Shown here: positions 23,159 through 30,461 of the stretch, in pieces
Layout of the letters: every line of letters begins with the position of its first letter
Position numbering within the stretch: position 1 is the first letter of the stretch
The notes under the pieces: model-generated
The model's database searches: none
What the model was told of the DNA's origin: nothing
Seen by the model: only the letters and a program-made list of their open reading frames with translations
NCBI GenBank assembly: GCA_003213255.1
Contig: QCNI01000008.1
Span: forward strand, 1 to 58,172
Direction: 5' to 3'
DNA length: 58,172 bases
Source: Prochlorococcus sp. AG-424-P16
GTDB lineage: Bacteria > Cyanobacteriota > Cyanobacteriia > PCC-6307 > Cyanobiaceae
Position numbers and translations under genes: made by a program

Positions 23159-25243
23159 ATGAAAAGAAAACTCTTTTCTGCGATATTAACAGGCACGATG
23201 CTAGTAGCTCCTGCCAGTACTCTTGCAGAAACAAAACGTATTGGTGAGACCAGAGCTCTAATTCCTGAAGCAGGTCTTGCTTTGAACCCAGTCCTGGATG
23301 GTGCTAACGGAAACGTTAACTTCCCATATGGAAACTTTAAAGCACTCGCTACTGTTGGCGAAGTAGGAGACAACGGACTTGCACTGACTGGATATCCAGA
23401 TGGACAGGCAGCATATCTGCTTGATAACAATACTATTCGAGTTGTTTATCAGTCCGAATCTTATGCGACCATGGGTAAAGCACCAGTCCCTGAGACTTAT
23501 AACTGGGTTATGAAAAATGGTGTAACTTTCAGTGGTTCTCACATTCACACGATTGATTATGATCGTGCAAAATTTGCTAAATTCATGCGAAATGGTTCTT
23601 CTGCAGAAGGAATGGTCAAGGACTCTGGTAAATTATTCAACACAATCTACAACGTATTTGGTGATGAAGTAACGAAGGAGAATTTAGTCTGGGGTAATCA
23701 AGCACTTCCCAGTCAACGCATTGTTCCTTTCCTAGATAAATACAAACTTTCTGAAGCCGACTTCTTCCTACAGTCCTTTTGTGGTGCATGGTATGAACAA
23801 GCAAATAAATATGGTAATGGCATAGGGCTTGAGGATGATGTATGGTTTACTGCTGAAGAGTGGGAAATCGGTCGTATGTTCACTGGCTCTAAAAAGACTG
23901 GTAGAACAGAATCTGATAAAACGATGGGTCTTGCATCAATAGCTGTTGATGTTAAGAACGAAGTTGCCTACACTGCACCTGCTTTAGGTCAGACTGGTTA
24001 TGAAAAACTCATGCCAATCAACCCTCAACACAAAGACTATGTTGTTATTGTTGGTGCTGGTTATAATCACAATCAAGAACCAGCTCCTCTTAAGGTTTAT
24101 GTCGGCATGAAGGATCGTCTTCCTGATGGTTCTGAGATTGATTACTCTACTGCTAATGAGCGCGATGCCTTCCTTGGACGAAATGGTTTGCTCTACGGTC
24201 GCATCTACGGATTTGCAATGCCTACAAAATCTTATGCTGCACTAGGTCTTGAAGCAAATCCTGCCGCAAAGATGATGGATGAGTATCTGCAGAATGCTGA
24301 TGCGCCTAACTCCTTTGAGGGTCGTTTCTATCCTACTTCCTATCAATGGGGTGGCTGGGATAATCCAGTCGCAGTAAAAAATACTGAGATGATGTTGTGG
24401 GAGCAAGCAGATGAACAACCTGAGGGTTACACCTTCTTTAACGGAGATTCAAAAGCCGAACACCCTGCAGTAGATCCTGATATCAACCGTACTCGTTATG
24501 TTCAGAACATGACTAACAAAGGAGGGATTCTTGGTTTCGATTTTGGTTTCATTGGAGCCACTCTAGACGCTGCTGATGGTGATCTCCCTGAATTCCTTCC
24601 TGCTACTGGTATTCGTGTTGTTCCTGCCATTGATGGAGCTCTTGTTCTTAAGACTGGTGGTGAAGGTGTTGTGAAGGATGGCTCTGCCGCAATTCATGTT
24701 GAGAAAAACAAGGCAGCAATGGTTGCTCCAGATGGACTTTATTGGACTAAACACGCTGATGGTTCTTTCCTTATCGTTGATGAGGATTCTGGAAACGACT
24801 TTGGAGAGCGTAAGTATGTACTTCCCATCAAAGAGTCAGATATGACTTTAAGTGAACCGAACACTGGCTACCTATTAGGTCTCGCTGGTGGTAAGCACTC
24901 TTCACGTTATGAAGCAGGTGTATCTGCTCTTGGTGGTGCATTTTCCAAAGCAACTACTTCCGAGTTCTCTGGTTCTTGGAACGTAACTGCTCTGACAGCT
25001 AAGAAGTCAAATGGTTTATTCGGAAGCAAATTCTACTCTATGGATGAACTTGCAGGTACTGGTGAACAAGAGATCATTCAGGGTATTGACACTGACGATC
25101 AACTCTTCATCGGTGTTGTTCAAGCCCGTGGTGAATCAGGTGGTGCGGTTGCTGCAGAACGTGGCGATGCTGGTGGACAAGTTTTCCAATTCACTTTCAA
25201 CTTGCCTGAAGAACCAGAGGAAAAGAAAATTGCTAAGTTCTGA
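23159..25243 (+). CDS. Large exported protein, PhoX/DUF839-like phosphatase candidate
   Basis: A 694-residue protein with a clear signal peptide (AILTGTMLVAPASTLAE). The body is rich in beta strands, Gly and Asp, with segments such as GSHIHTIDYDR, TAPALGQTGYEKLMPI, EFSGSWNVTAL and IGVVQARGESGG that resemble the DUF839/PhoX group of secreted calcium-dependent phosphatases. That assignment is from memory and uncertain. Codons are clearly more GC-rich than in neighbours (many C-ending), suggesting high expression or a different origin. The Crp-family regulator gene next to it fits a nutrient-acquisition cassette. A strong terminator follows. Confidence 0.6.
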   Translation: MKRKLFSAILTGTMLVAPASTLAETKRIGETRALIPEAGLALNPVLDGANGNVNFPYGNFKALATVGEVGDNGLALTGYPDGQAAYLLDNNTIRVVYQSESYATMGKAPVPETYNWVMKNGVTFSGSHIHTIDYDRAKFAKFMRNGSSAEGMVKDSGKLFNTIYNVFGDEVTKENLVWGNQALPSQRIVPFLDKYKLSEADFFLQSFCGAWYEQANKYGNGIGLEDDVWFTAEEWEIGRMFTGSKKTGRTESDKTMGLASIAVDVKNEVAYTAPALGQTGYEKLMPINPQHKDYVVIVGAGYNHNQEPAPLKVYVGMKDRLPDGSEIDYSTANERDAFLGRNGLLYGRIYGFAMPTKSYAALGLEANPAAKMMDEYLQNADAPNSFEGRFYPTSYQWGGWDNPVAVKNTEMMLWEQADEQPEGYTFFNGDSKAEHPAVDPDINRTRYVQNMTNKGGILGFDFGFIGATLDAADGDLPEFLPATGIRVVPAIDGALVLKTGGEGVVKDGSAAIHVEKNKAAMVAPDGLYWTKHADGSFLIVDEDSGNDFGERKYVLPIKESDMTLSEPNTGYLLGLAGGKHSSRYEAGVSALGGAFSKATTSEFSGSWNVTALTAKKSNGLFGSKFYSMDELAGTGEQEIIQGIDTDDQLFIGVVQARGESGGAVAAERGDAGGQVFQFTFNLPEEPEEKKIAKF

Positions 25244-25286
25244 TTTTAAAACTAAAGTAAGCAATTAAAAATTGCAAGTTTATGAG

Positions 25287-25326
25287 ACCTATAAACTCAT
25301 TAATAAAATGAGTTTATAGGTTTTTT
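25287..25326 (+). terminator. Strong intrinsic terminator
   Basis: A perfect 14-bp stem ACCTATAAACTCAT/ATGAGTTTATAGGT (25287-25300 with 25308-25321) with a 7-nt loop runs into six T residues. It ends the phosphatase-like gene. Confidence 0.9.
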
Positions 25327-25470
25327 ATATTTTAGAAAAAGAGTTTAAATTCTGATTAATTTTTTTATTTTGAGTTACTCAATTTTTAATCAGATTTATT
25401 AGGGAATTAAATAATTTTTAATTTATTTTTAACTTTATAAATTTAGGGTGATTGAGTTTAATAAATAAAT

Positions 25471-26007
25471 ATGATAATTCCTGAAAAGCAAAATATAGAA
25501 TTTAAAGAAAATACAATTCTAGAAGTAAAATCAGGAATATTAATAATGGAATCAAAAATCAAGAAAAAGAAAAATATTGTTGGGATAATAAATGAAAATG
25601 TTGTAATAAATTTGGAATTATGTAACTACGAAAATATTAAATTAATTGCGTTGACAAATTGCGAAATTAAAACAATTAAAAGAGGGCTATTTTTTTCATC
25701 TACAGACTTATTAACAAAAAGTCTAAAAAGAATTGATCAATTGGAAAAACTTTTATTAATAAGGGATATAAAAAAATCAGAAGAAAAACTAAAAGAATTT
25801 CTTTTATACTTATCCTCAATAATTGGCTTAAAAAAAGATAAACATTTTTATCTAAATTTAAAAGAATTGAATTTTACCCATAAAATTATAGGTAATTCAA
25901 TTTCTTCAACAAGAGTAACCGTAACAAGAAATTTAAAAATACTAGAAAAAAAAGGTTGGCTCAAATTTGAAAAAAAAGTTATTTTAATTCCGTTTAAAGA
26001 TAATTAA
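25471..26007 (+). CDS. Crp/Fnr-family transcription regulator (PtrA-like)
   Basis: A 178-residue protein. The N-terminal half is a degenerate cyclic-nucleotide-binding-like beta barrel, a dimer helix follows (LLTKSLKRIDQLEKLLLI), and the C-terminal winged helix contains the Crp-type HTH (THKIIGNSISSTRVTVTRNL, then LEKKGWLKF). Prochlorococcus carries the Crp-family regulator PtrA among phosphate-stress genes. Adjacency to a phosphatase-like gene supports a similar role here, which is inference. Confidence 0.75.
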   Translation: MIIPEKQNIEFKENTILEVKSGILIMESKIKKKKNIVGIINENVVINLELCNYENIKLIALTNCEIKTIKRGLFFSSTDLLTKSLKRIDQLEKLLLIRDIKKSEEKLKEFLLYLSSIIGLKKDKHFYLNLKELNFTHKIIGNSISSTRVTVTRNLKILEKKGWLKFEKKVILIPFKDN

Positions 26008-26058
26008 CCAAACCTTAATTAAACAGACTTATTTTATGGCTACAAATAATATTTTATT

Positions 26059-26187
26059 ATGTCTTGTTCTATAACATCTGTTTTTACTTTTAAAATTGAA
26101 AGCACTTTCGATGAATGGGCAGCAATATTTGATAGTGAGGAAGCTGATAAAAGACATTCTGAATTTCTTTTAATGACACTCCTTTAA
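26059..26187 (+). pseudogene. DUF3764 gene fragment
   Basis: The 42-residue frame opens with SVFTFKIESTFDEWAAIFDS and HSEF, the N-terminus of DUF3764 proteins, which are usually about 90 residues. It then runs into unrelated residues (LLMTLL) and a stop, so the gene is truncated. Function of the family is unknown. Confidence 0.6.
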
Positions 26188-26244
26188 AAGCATTGGACGC
26201 CAAGAAATAGCTGTTTAATTCTTACCTTAAAGAACCTATAAAAT

Positions 26245-26364
26245 TTAATAAAAACGTTTGATCGTATTAGAAGGAACTTTTACTGGAACCAAAGATTCAC
26301 CGTAGTGTGATTCGGCTGATCTCATCAGCAGCCAGTAAAAGAAATTAACTAAAGCAGTCTCCAC
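26245..26364 (-). CDS. Small SAES-family protein, 39 aa, copy 3
   Basis: METALVNFFYWLLMRSAES is followed by HYGESLVPVKVPS. It is nearly collinear with copy 1 (15626-15745), including the GTG start inside an ACTAAATCTTCGTGGAG context. Many synonymous or conservative changes separate them, indicating selection on the protein. Confidence 0.65.
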   Translation of the reverse strand: METALVNFFYWLLMRSAESHYGESLVPVKVPSNTIKRFY

Positions 26365-26988
26365 GAAGATTTAGTAACTGACCTAAATAACCTCAATCGA
26401 AGTGTATTAGCAATATACAAAACTCTTATGTCAACCTTTTAAAACATTTGTATCAGGACGAACTATTTAAAAACCCTAGAATTTGTTCTAAAAACTGTTC
26501 TATACTAAACAAATTTCATGCGATAAACCTATTTTTCAGTATCAATGGCGGGGTTTATACAGAAATTTATGAGGTCGAATATATACGTACATGCAAGGAT
26601 AATTGACCCCATACCACCCATCACTTTCCTAAATAGGAACTTTGATGGATAATAAATTTATACATAAAAAAGTTTGGATAACACGTCCTCCAAGCCTTAA
26701 AAATCGCCAAGATCCCGTGATATAACTGAAGAAAAGTTTTGACTAATGAACCTTGTACCAGCCTGATATGAATAGTTTTTTTGAATTTTCCTTAATTTTA
26801 TTCCAGCAAAACTAATAAATATATTCATTGAGGTAAATTTTATTTTCGATGTAATAATAAAAAAAATTTATATGTCAACTCTCTTTTTTCAAAAATTTAA
26901 TAATGCATCTTCATTTACCTATGATAATTAAAATTCATACATTTCTTTAATCTAATTTAACCTTGCGGAAGAAGTTTTTAAATAGTTA
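26365..26988. other. Gene-poor stretch with decayed element junction
   Basis: A 26-codon frame from 26646 starts MDNKFIHKKVWITRPPS; its first 20 bp and the preceding ACTTTCCTAAA recur at 30219-30262. Near 26743, GACTAATGAACC is followed by TACCAGC and later TTCCAGCA, resembling a degraded att2 with its iterons. A few partial similarities to the att2 region are the only structure seen. Confidence 0.4.
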
Positions 26989-27165
26989 TCATTTTTTTTC
27001 AGAACCCCCAATGAATATTTTTGAGGTTGACAATAAATAAAATTTTTCATGAAGAGTATTTGAGAATCGTTTTTCTTCGTAATAAAATTTTAAATCAAGT
27101 GGAGAAATATTCTCATCAAACCATTCGTCATATTTTATATAATGATTTTTTACGAAATAAGACAT
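26989..27165 (-). CDS. YDEWFD-type hypothetical protein, 58 aa
   Basis: An ATG frame, MSYFVKNHYIKYDEWFDENI and on to GSEKK. It aligns along its length with residues of the protein at 11804-12244 but lacks the C-terminal membrane span. Function is unknown; the two copies support a genuine family. Confidence 0.55.
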   Translation of the reverse strand: MSYFVKNHYIKYDEWFDENISPLDLKFYYEEKRFSNTLHEKFYLLSTSKIFIGGSEKK

Positions 27166-27264
27166 TTTAAAATGCCCCCTTTTTTTTTTCTACCCTTAGC
27201 AACCATTACCACTGGCACTAATAGATATGTAAAGAAAGAGATTAAGAAAATATCTATATTCATT

Positions 27265-27393
27265 TTAAAAAATACCTGGGATGATCCAGCCAAAAAGACC
27301 GTAGTTTACAACCAATGCGAATAAACCCATCATTGCCATTCTTCCATTGGTTCTCTCGGCATTTTGCCAATAAGTTGGTTTTGAGTTTTCCAT
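27265..27393 (-). CDS. hli: High-light-inducible protein, 42 aa
   Basis: An Hli protein reading NSKPTYWQNAERTNGRMAMM then GLFALVVNYGLFGWIIPGIF. The ERTNGRMAMMG core holds the chlorophyll-ligand residues E, N and R; the usual TTGQ is replaced by LFGW. It is the last gene of the second hli cluster. Confidence 0.88.
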   Translation of the reverse strand: MENSKPTYWQNAERTNGRMAMMGLFALVVNYGLFGWIIPGIF

Positions 27394-27428
27394 TTTTTAA
27401 TTGTTCGTTAATAAGAGTAATTAAATTT

Positions 27429-27515
27429 TTATAGTGCGTAAGCAATACTTGGTGCTATCGCAGTAGTAATTACTGCAATGCCAAATAGTGATATGGCAAT
27501 TAGATATGTTTTCAT
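27429..27515 (-). CDS. Tiny membrane protein, 28 aa
   Basis: The product (MKTYLIAISLFGIAVITTAI then APSIAYAL) is one hydrophobic helix, the size of small photosystem or cytochrome b6f subunits, though none is recognised. Its start overlaps the stop of the upstream 37-aa gene. It lies inside the hli cluster, suggesting thylakoid location. Confidence 0.5.
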   Translation of the reverse strand: MKTYLIAISLFGIAVITTAIAPSIAYAL

Positions 27516-27625
27516 AAGAGTCCTACTTTTCCTGCTGTAATACCCACAGTAAGAAAGAAACCAAACTCTAAAAGGTCTTTAGCACTTGAAGGAACTGAGT
27601 TAAATAAAGATGAGATGAAAATCAT
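27512..27625 (-). CDS. Small hydrophobic protein, 37 aa
   Basis: MIFISSLFNSVPSSAKDLLE is followed by FGFFLTVGITAGKVGLL. It overlaps the next gene by 4 bp. The family is not recognised. It is part of the hli-cluster operon. Confidence 0.5.
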   Translation of the reverse strand: MIFISSLFNSVPSSAKDLLEFGFFLTVGITAGKVGLL

Positions 27626-27640
27626 TTTGATACATGTCCT

Positions 27641-27823
27641 CTAAGCCCCTTGGGGAACATAGTTATACAACGGGGAAATTAATCCGCCGCCATCATCATC
27701 GTCATCATCATCATTCCATGGCAAATCACTCAACATTAATCCACTAACAAGAAATACTGTTATGACTGGCATAAAAGGAAAAAGTATAGTGTTAATCCAA
27801 GTGTTAATTCCTGCCTCGAGCAT
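27641..27823 (-). CDS. Small membrane protein with Asp tract, 60 aa
   Basis: A hydrophobic N-terminal half (TILFPFMPVITVFLVSGLML) is followed by a run of seven aspartates and GGG. The Asp run is encoded by a CAT/CGT trinucleotide repeat on the plus strand near 27688-27711, which could vary in length. Its ATG overlaps the stop region of the hli gene upstream. Confidence 0.55.
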   Translation of the reverse strand: MLEAGINTWINTILFPFMPVITVFLVSGLMLSDLPWNDDDDDDDGGGLISPLYNYVPQGA

Positions 27824-27957
27824 TACACAAAGCCTGGAATAATTTGTCCTGTTGTTAGATAAGCGCCAATAAGAGCAATAAAGCCCATCATTGCAAATCT
27901 GCCGTTAAGCTTCTCAGCTATAACCTTTTCCTTCTCAACTGTTTTTGTGTTTGTCAT
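27823..27957 (-). CDS. hli: High-light-inducible protein, 44 aa
   Basis: MTNTKTVEKEKVIAEKLNGR is followed by FAMMGFIALIGAYLTTGQ and IIPGFV. It is the counterpart of the hli gene at 2117-2257 and overlaps the upstream hli stop by one base in the same way. Confidence 0.9.
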   Translation of the reverse strand: MTNTKTVEKEKVIAEKLNGRFAMMGFIALIGAYLTTGQIIPGFV

Positions 27958-28064
27958 TAGAACCAACCAGGAATAATTTGACCAGTTGTTACGTATGCGC
28001 CAACAGCTGCAACGAAACCGAGCATTGCTGCCCAACCGTTAAATCTTTCTGCTTCAGGAGTCAT
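27957..28064 (-). CDS. hli: High-light-inducible protein, 35 aa
   Basis: The product is identical to that of 2010-2117 in all 35 residues while the DNA differs at many third positions. It is the first gene of the second hli cluster, preceded by the shared upstream element at 28088-28119. Confidence 0.92.
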   Translation of the reverse strand: MTPEAERFNGWAAMLGFVAAVGAYVTTGQIIPGWF

Positions 28065-28087
28065 TTCTATAAAGGGTGATTTATGTA

Positions 28088-28119
28088 AACTAATGTAACA
28101 TTAATATTAATTAATGTAA
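28088..28119 (-). promoter_or_regulatory. Shared hli upstream element, copy 3
   Basis: It aligns without gaps to 2911-2942, with most of the 32 positions identical. It lies 23 bp before the first hli start. A common promoter for both hli clusters is likely. Confidence 0.55.
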
Positions 28120-28248
28120 AGAAATTGGTTATATATGCTTATTTTTATTTTAAAACTATACGTTACTGTTACATAACTGTATTTTATTATGAATTTGCCC
28201 AAAAATATTTTTAAAAGGTTTAGGTCAAGTAGTTTTATAAGACTTCAA

Positions 28249-28282
28249 TTGACAGTCGATCTAACCTCGACCCTAATTTTTT
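28249..28282 (+). repeat. Dispersed terminator-like repeat, copy D (hairpin degenerate)
   Basis: TTGACAGTCGATCTAACCTC is conserved, but the following part (GACCCTAATTTTTT) has lost the clear hairpin and keeps the T tract. Confidence 0.65.
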
Positions 28283-28350
28283 AGATAAAGTACCTATATT
28301 TTCTTATTGATTTAAAAGTTATTATTTTTGCAAATAACAGGATTAAAACA

Positions 28351-28473
28351 ATGATGAAACTTGCAATCATTTTTTTACCAATTTTATTTGCAGTTATTTG
28401 GGCTGCTTTTATAGGGTTAAGAATAAATAAAGTAGAAACTAGAGATGGAAAAAGAAAATTAATTAATTACTAA
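28351..28473 (+). CDS. Small membrane protein, 40 aa
   Basis: MMKLAIIFLPILFAVIWAAF forms one span, followed by a basic tail (GLRINKVETRDGKRKL). It lies between two dispersed repeats, and copy E starts 4 bp after the stop. Confidence 0.55.
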   Translation: MMKLAIIFLPILFAVIWAAFIGLRINKVETRDGKRKLINY

Positions 28474-28477
28474 TTGA

Positions 28478-28519
28478 TTGACAGTCGATTGCTAAGAGGG
28501 GCAAATGCTCCTCTTTTTT
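28478..28519 (+). repeat. Dispersed terminator-like repeat, copy E
   Basis: TTGACAGTCGATTGCTAAGA is followed by a long hairpin AGAGGGGCAAATGCTCCTCT and a T tract. It separates two convergent genes and touches the stop of the minus-strand gene, so it can act in both directions. Confidence 0.8.
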
Positions 28520-29018
28520 ATTTTCTTTTTCGCATTACTTCAAACATACTTAAATATTGAAGTGGAAAAACCGTAGCAAGATTCTCTATTCGTTCTTCAT
28601 CAAGTTCGATTCCTTCAGGTAATTTTTTTATTAATTTTGGGATTGCTAATTTTGTTTCTGCTTTGCAAAAATTTATTCTATAAGTAGATTCTTTTTTAAT
28701 ATTTTCTTTAATAGATCCTTCTAGATTAAAAGCAGAATTAATATCTAGATTATTACCCTTTAGAAGTGCAATTAATACTTGATCTGCGATCCTTAAAGCA
28801 TCACTTGGCTCTTTCCCATTTTTAATGCCAAATATCCAAGTACATGCACCAACTCCAAATACTCTAGCGATACAATCATCATTTCCAATTTCATCACAAG
28901 GTAATCTGAAAGACTTCTCCAGTTTCTCCAGATCATACCCATTTTTACCTTCTGGGAATCCTGCAATAGAAGCAACGGGAGATATCAATAAAAGGGCTAA
29001 TGCTATAAATTTTTTCAT
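28518..29018 (-). CDS. Exported hypothetical protein, 166 aa
   Basis: A signal peptide (MKKFIALALLLISPVASIAG) precedes a mostly helical body with six cysteines or fewer (CDEIGNDDC, GACTW, FCKAE). No domain is recognised. It is the last gene of a four-gene minus-strand operon with overlaps. Confidence 0.65.
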   Translation of the reverse strand: MKKFIALALLLISPVASIAGFPEGKNGYDLEKLEKSFRLPCDEIGNDDCIARVFGVGACTWIFGIKNGKEPSDALRIADQVLIALLKGNNLDINSAFNLEGSIKENIKKESTYRINFCKAETKLAIPKLIKKLPEGIELDEERIENLATVFPLQYLSMFEVMRKRK

Positions 29019-29191
29019 AACACCTCATCAATCAAAAGATAAAAAAGACTACATGTGAATAATCTGTTTAGTAGCTCTAGTCTTTGACATTCTTCGTAGG
29101 AAATTATCTTTCCGTTTTCTATTTCTTCTAAATTATTTCTAATAGAGATAATTATATGCAAAAGGAAAGTCGATTCTTGTTCATTAATCAT
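29015..29191 (-). CDS. Small hypothetical protein, 58 aa
   Basis: MINEQESTFLLHIIISIRNN begins this helical product, which contains YEECQRLELLNRLF. It overlaps the next gene by 4 bp and the previous by 8 bp, strong signs of an operon gene. Function is unknown. Confidence 0.55.
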   Translation of the reverse strand: MINEQESTFLLHIIISIRNNLEEIENGKIISYEECQRLELLNRLFTCSLFYLLIDEVL

Positions 29192-29597
29192 TATTTTGCT
29201 GAGTATCGAACCAAACTAACAATTTTCGTATTTGATTCATAGCCCAATCAAGAGCATCAAATCTTTCATTAAGTCTATTTTCAAAATTGTCTAACTTATT
29301 ATGGATTCTGCAAATTTCACATGCTATGTCCTCTTGATTCTGAGTAATAAGTTCAAAGTCTTGATCTTTTAATCTAGCTCTTAAACCTCCTTGAGTAGGT
29401 TGCACTTTTATAAGCTGTCCTTCTTTAATTTGTTGAAGTTTTTCTATAGGAAATTCTTCATGAGGAAATAAAGTTGTGTATTCGTTTTCGGCACGTTGCA
29501 CAAGACCTACCGCAAACTTTCCTTTTTTCCCTTCTCCATAAGAAACTATGCGAAGGAATTCAACAGTCTCAAAGACTGGAAAAATTGTATTTTTCAT
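29184..29597 (-). CDS. Hypothetical protein with C-terminal coiled coil, 137 aa
   Basis: The N-terminal half is beta-rich (SYGEGKKGKFAVGLVQRAEN), and the C-terminal half has a CEIC motif and a likely coiled coil (IHNKLDNFENRLNERFDALD). It is 4 bp downstream of the next gene in the operon. There is no recognised family. Confidence 0.6.
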   Translation of the reverse strand: MKNTIFPVFETVEFLRIVSYGEGKKGKFAVGLVQRAENEYTTLFPHEEFPIEKLQQIKEGQLIKVQPTQGGLRARLKDQDFELITQNQEDIACEICRIHNKLDNFENRLNERFDALDWAMNQIRKLLVWFDTQQNND

Positions 29598-29601
29598 TTT
29601 C

Positions 29602-30003
29602 TTATTTAATTTTTAAAGAATTTATAATTGGGAAAACGCCACCGTATTCATTTTTAACGATCGCTTTTTGATAAATAGCAGAATGTTTTATCAGATTAGT
29701 AACTCTTTTCCCTTTTTTGGCTTGCATCATTAGATATTCTTTTACAGAATTAAAACCTGCTTTTTCTAATTTTTCTTTAGTAACTAAATCTTTTTTAGAG
29801 ATATTTATTAGTGCTGAAGATAAATTAATCGTGATATCTATTTTAGAAAGATCAATACCCTGGTTTAAAGATCTTCGAGCATGAAAAATAACTTCTTGCT
29901 CTGTCAATTCAGGTGGAAGGTAATGAGAATGATATGGAACAGGAGCTAATTCTGATTCCAATGGAGGAGTGTCGTATCGACAATGAAATGTTTTAGAAGA
30001 CAT
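29602..30003 (-). CDS. Hypothetical protein, 133 aa
   Basis: First gene of the four-gene operon. The middle has VIFHARRSLNQGIDLSKIDI and a Lys-rich C-terminal helical region. There is no recognised domain. Its start lies about 325 bp left of att2, with the two units transcribed away from each other. Confidence 0.6.
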   Translation of the reverse strand: MSSKTFHCRYDTPPLESELAPVPYHSHYLPPELTEQEVIFHARRSLNQGIDLSKIDITINLSSALINISKKDLVTKEKLEKAGFNSVKEYLMMQAKKGKRVTNLIKHSAIYQKAIVKNEYGGVFPIINSLKIK

Positions 30004-30279
30004 TATTCAGGAATAAATTTTAAAATTTTATTTATATCTCAAGATCTTCCAGTATTTCAGAGATTAAGTTTTTCTCTTAACTTGATGACGGTTTCTTGTA
30101 AAAATAATATATATCTATTCAAGAGAAATTGCAACAATCTAAACAAAATTGGATTTCTACATAGCTCTATCAAAGACTATTCGCAAACATAACTAACTTT
30201 GCCTACCCTTAACGAACTCCGACTTTCCTAAAAAGTAAATCTGATGGATAATAAATTTATCAATATAAATCCTTTGAAT

Positions 30280-30301
30280 TTCATTCACGATTCATTCACG
30301 A
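30280..30301 (+). repeat. Two tandem 11-bp iterons left of att2
   Basis: TTCATTCACGA occurs twice head to tail (30280-30290 and 30291-30301). The 11-bp period matches that of the ATACCAGCA iterons right of att2, though the sequence differs. They may be arm-type recombinase sites of the left element. Confidence 0.5.
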
Positions 30302-30328
30302 TTTGTAATTTCCTTGTAATCTACTGAT

Positions 30329-30373
30329 ATGACTGATATTAACTACTGGCTAATGAAAAGTGAGCCAGTTTAA
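30329..30373 (+). pseudogene. 5' fragment of an EVE-domain gene (copy 2)
   Basis: Translates as MTDINYWLMKSEPV then stop, matching the first 13 residues of the intact EVE protein. It marks the junction between the two tandem elements. Confidence 0.8.
30344..30366 (+). other. Attachment-site-like repeat, att2
   Basis: This 23-bp stretch (TACTGGCTAATGAAAAGT and the next five bases GAGCC) is identical to 40012-40034. It lies 95 bp before the recombinase start, a typical attachment-site distance. Confidence 0.75.
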
Positions 30374-30406
30374 TATAACTGAGTTTTTTAGGATTTTATA
30401 GACCTT

Positions 30407-30426
30407 ATACCAGCAACATACCAGCA
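30407..30426 (+). repeat. ATACCAGCA iterons inside the left end
   Basis: ATACCAGCA at 30407-30415 and 30418-30426, starts 11 bp apart. The same pair and spacing occurs at 39951-39970. They are candidate arm-type sites for the recombinase or its partner. Confidence 0.65.
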
Positions 30427-30461
30427 AATAGAGTATATTTCTTTTAGATATTTTTTAGCTA

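Larger units (their letters stand above)
22504..30366. mobile_element. Left integrative element or remnant (about 7.9 kb)
   Basis: Bounded by att1 and att2. It holds a lipoprotein, a large exported phosphatase-like protein, a Crp/Fnr regulator, broken genes, a second hli cluster and a four-gene minus-strand operon. No recombinase gene is left in it. A decayed junction near 26743 may split it into two older units. Tandem 11-bp iterons (30280-30301) next to att2 differ from those of the right element. Confidence 0.5.

Noticed and set aside
23152..23548. Minus-strand frames opposite the phosphatase-like gene
   Set aside because: They lie wholly opposite a long, well-formed gene with a signal peptide and biased codons. 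They are shadows of it.
27260..27445. A 61-codon minus-strand frame overlapping the hli gene at 27265
   Set aside because: The Hli signature is in the other frame; this one lacks any motif.
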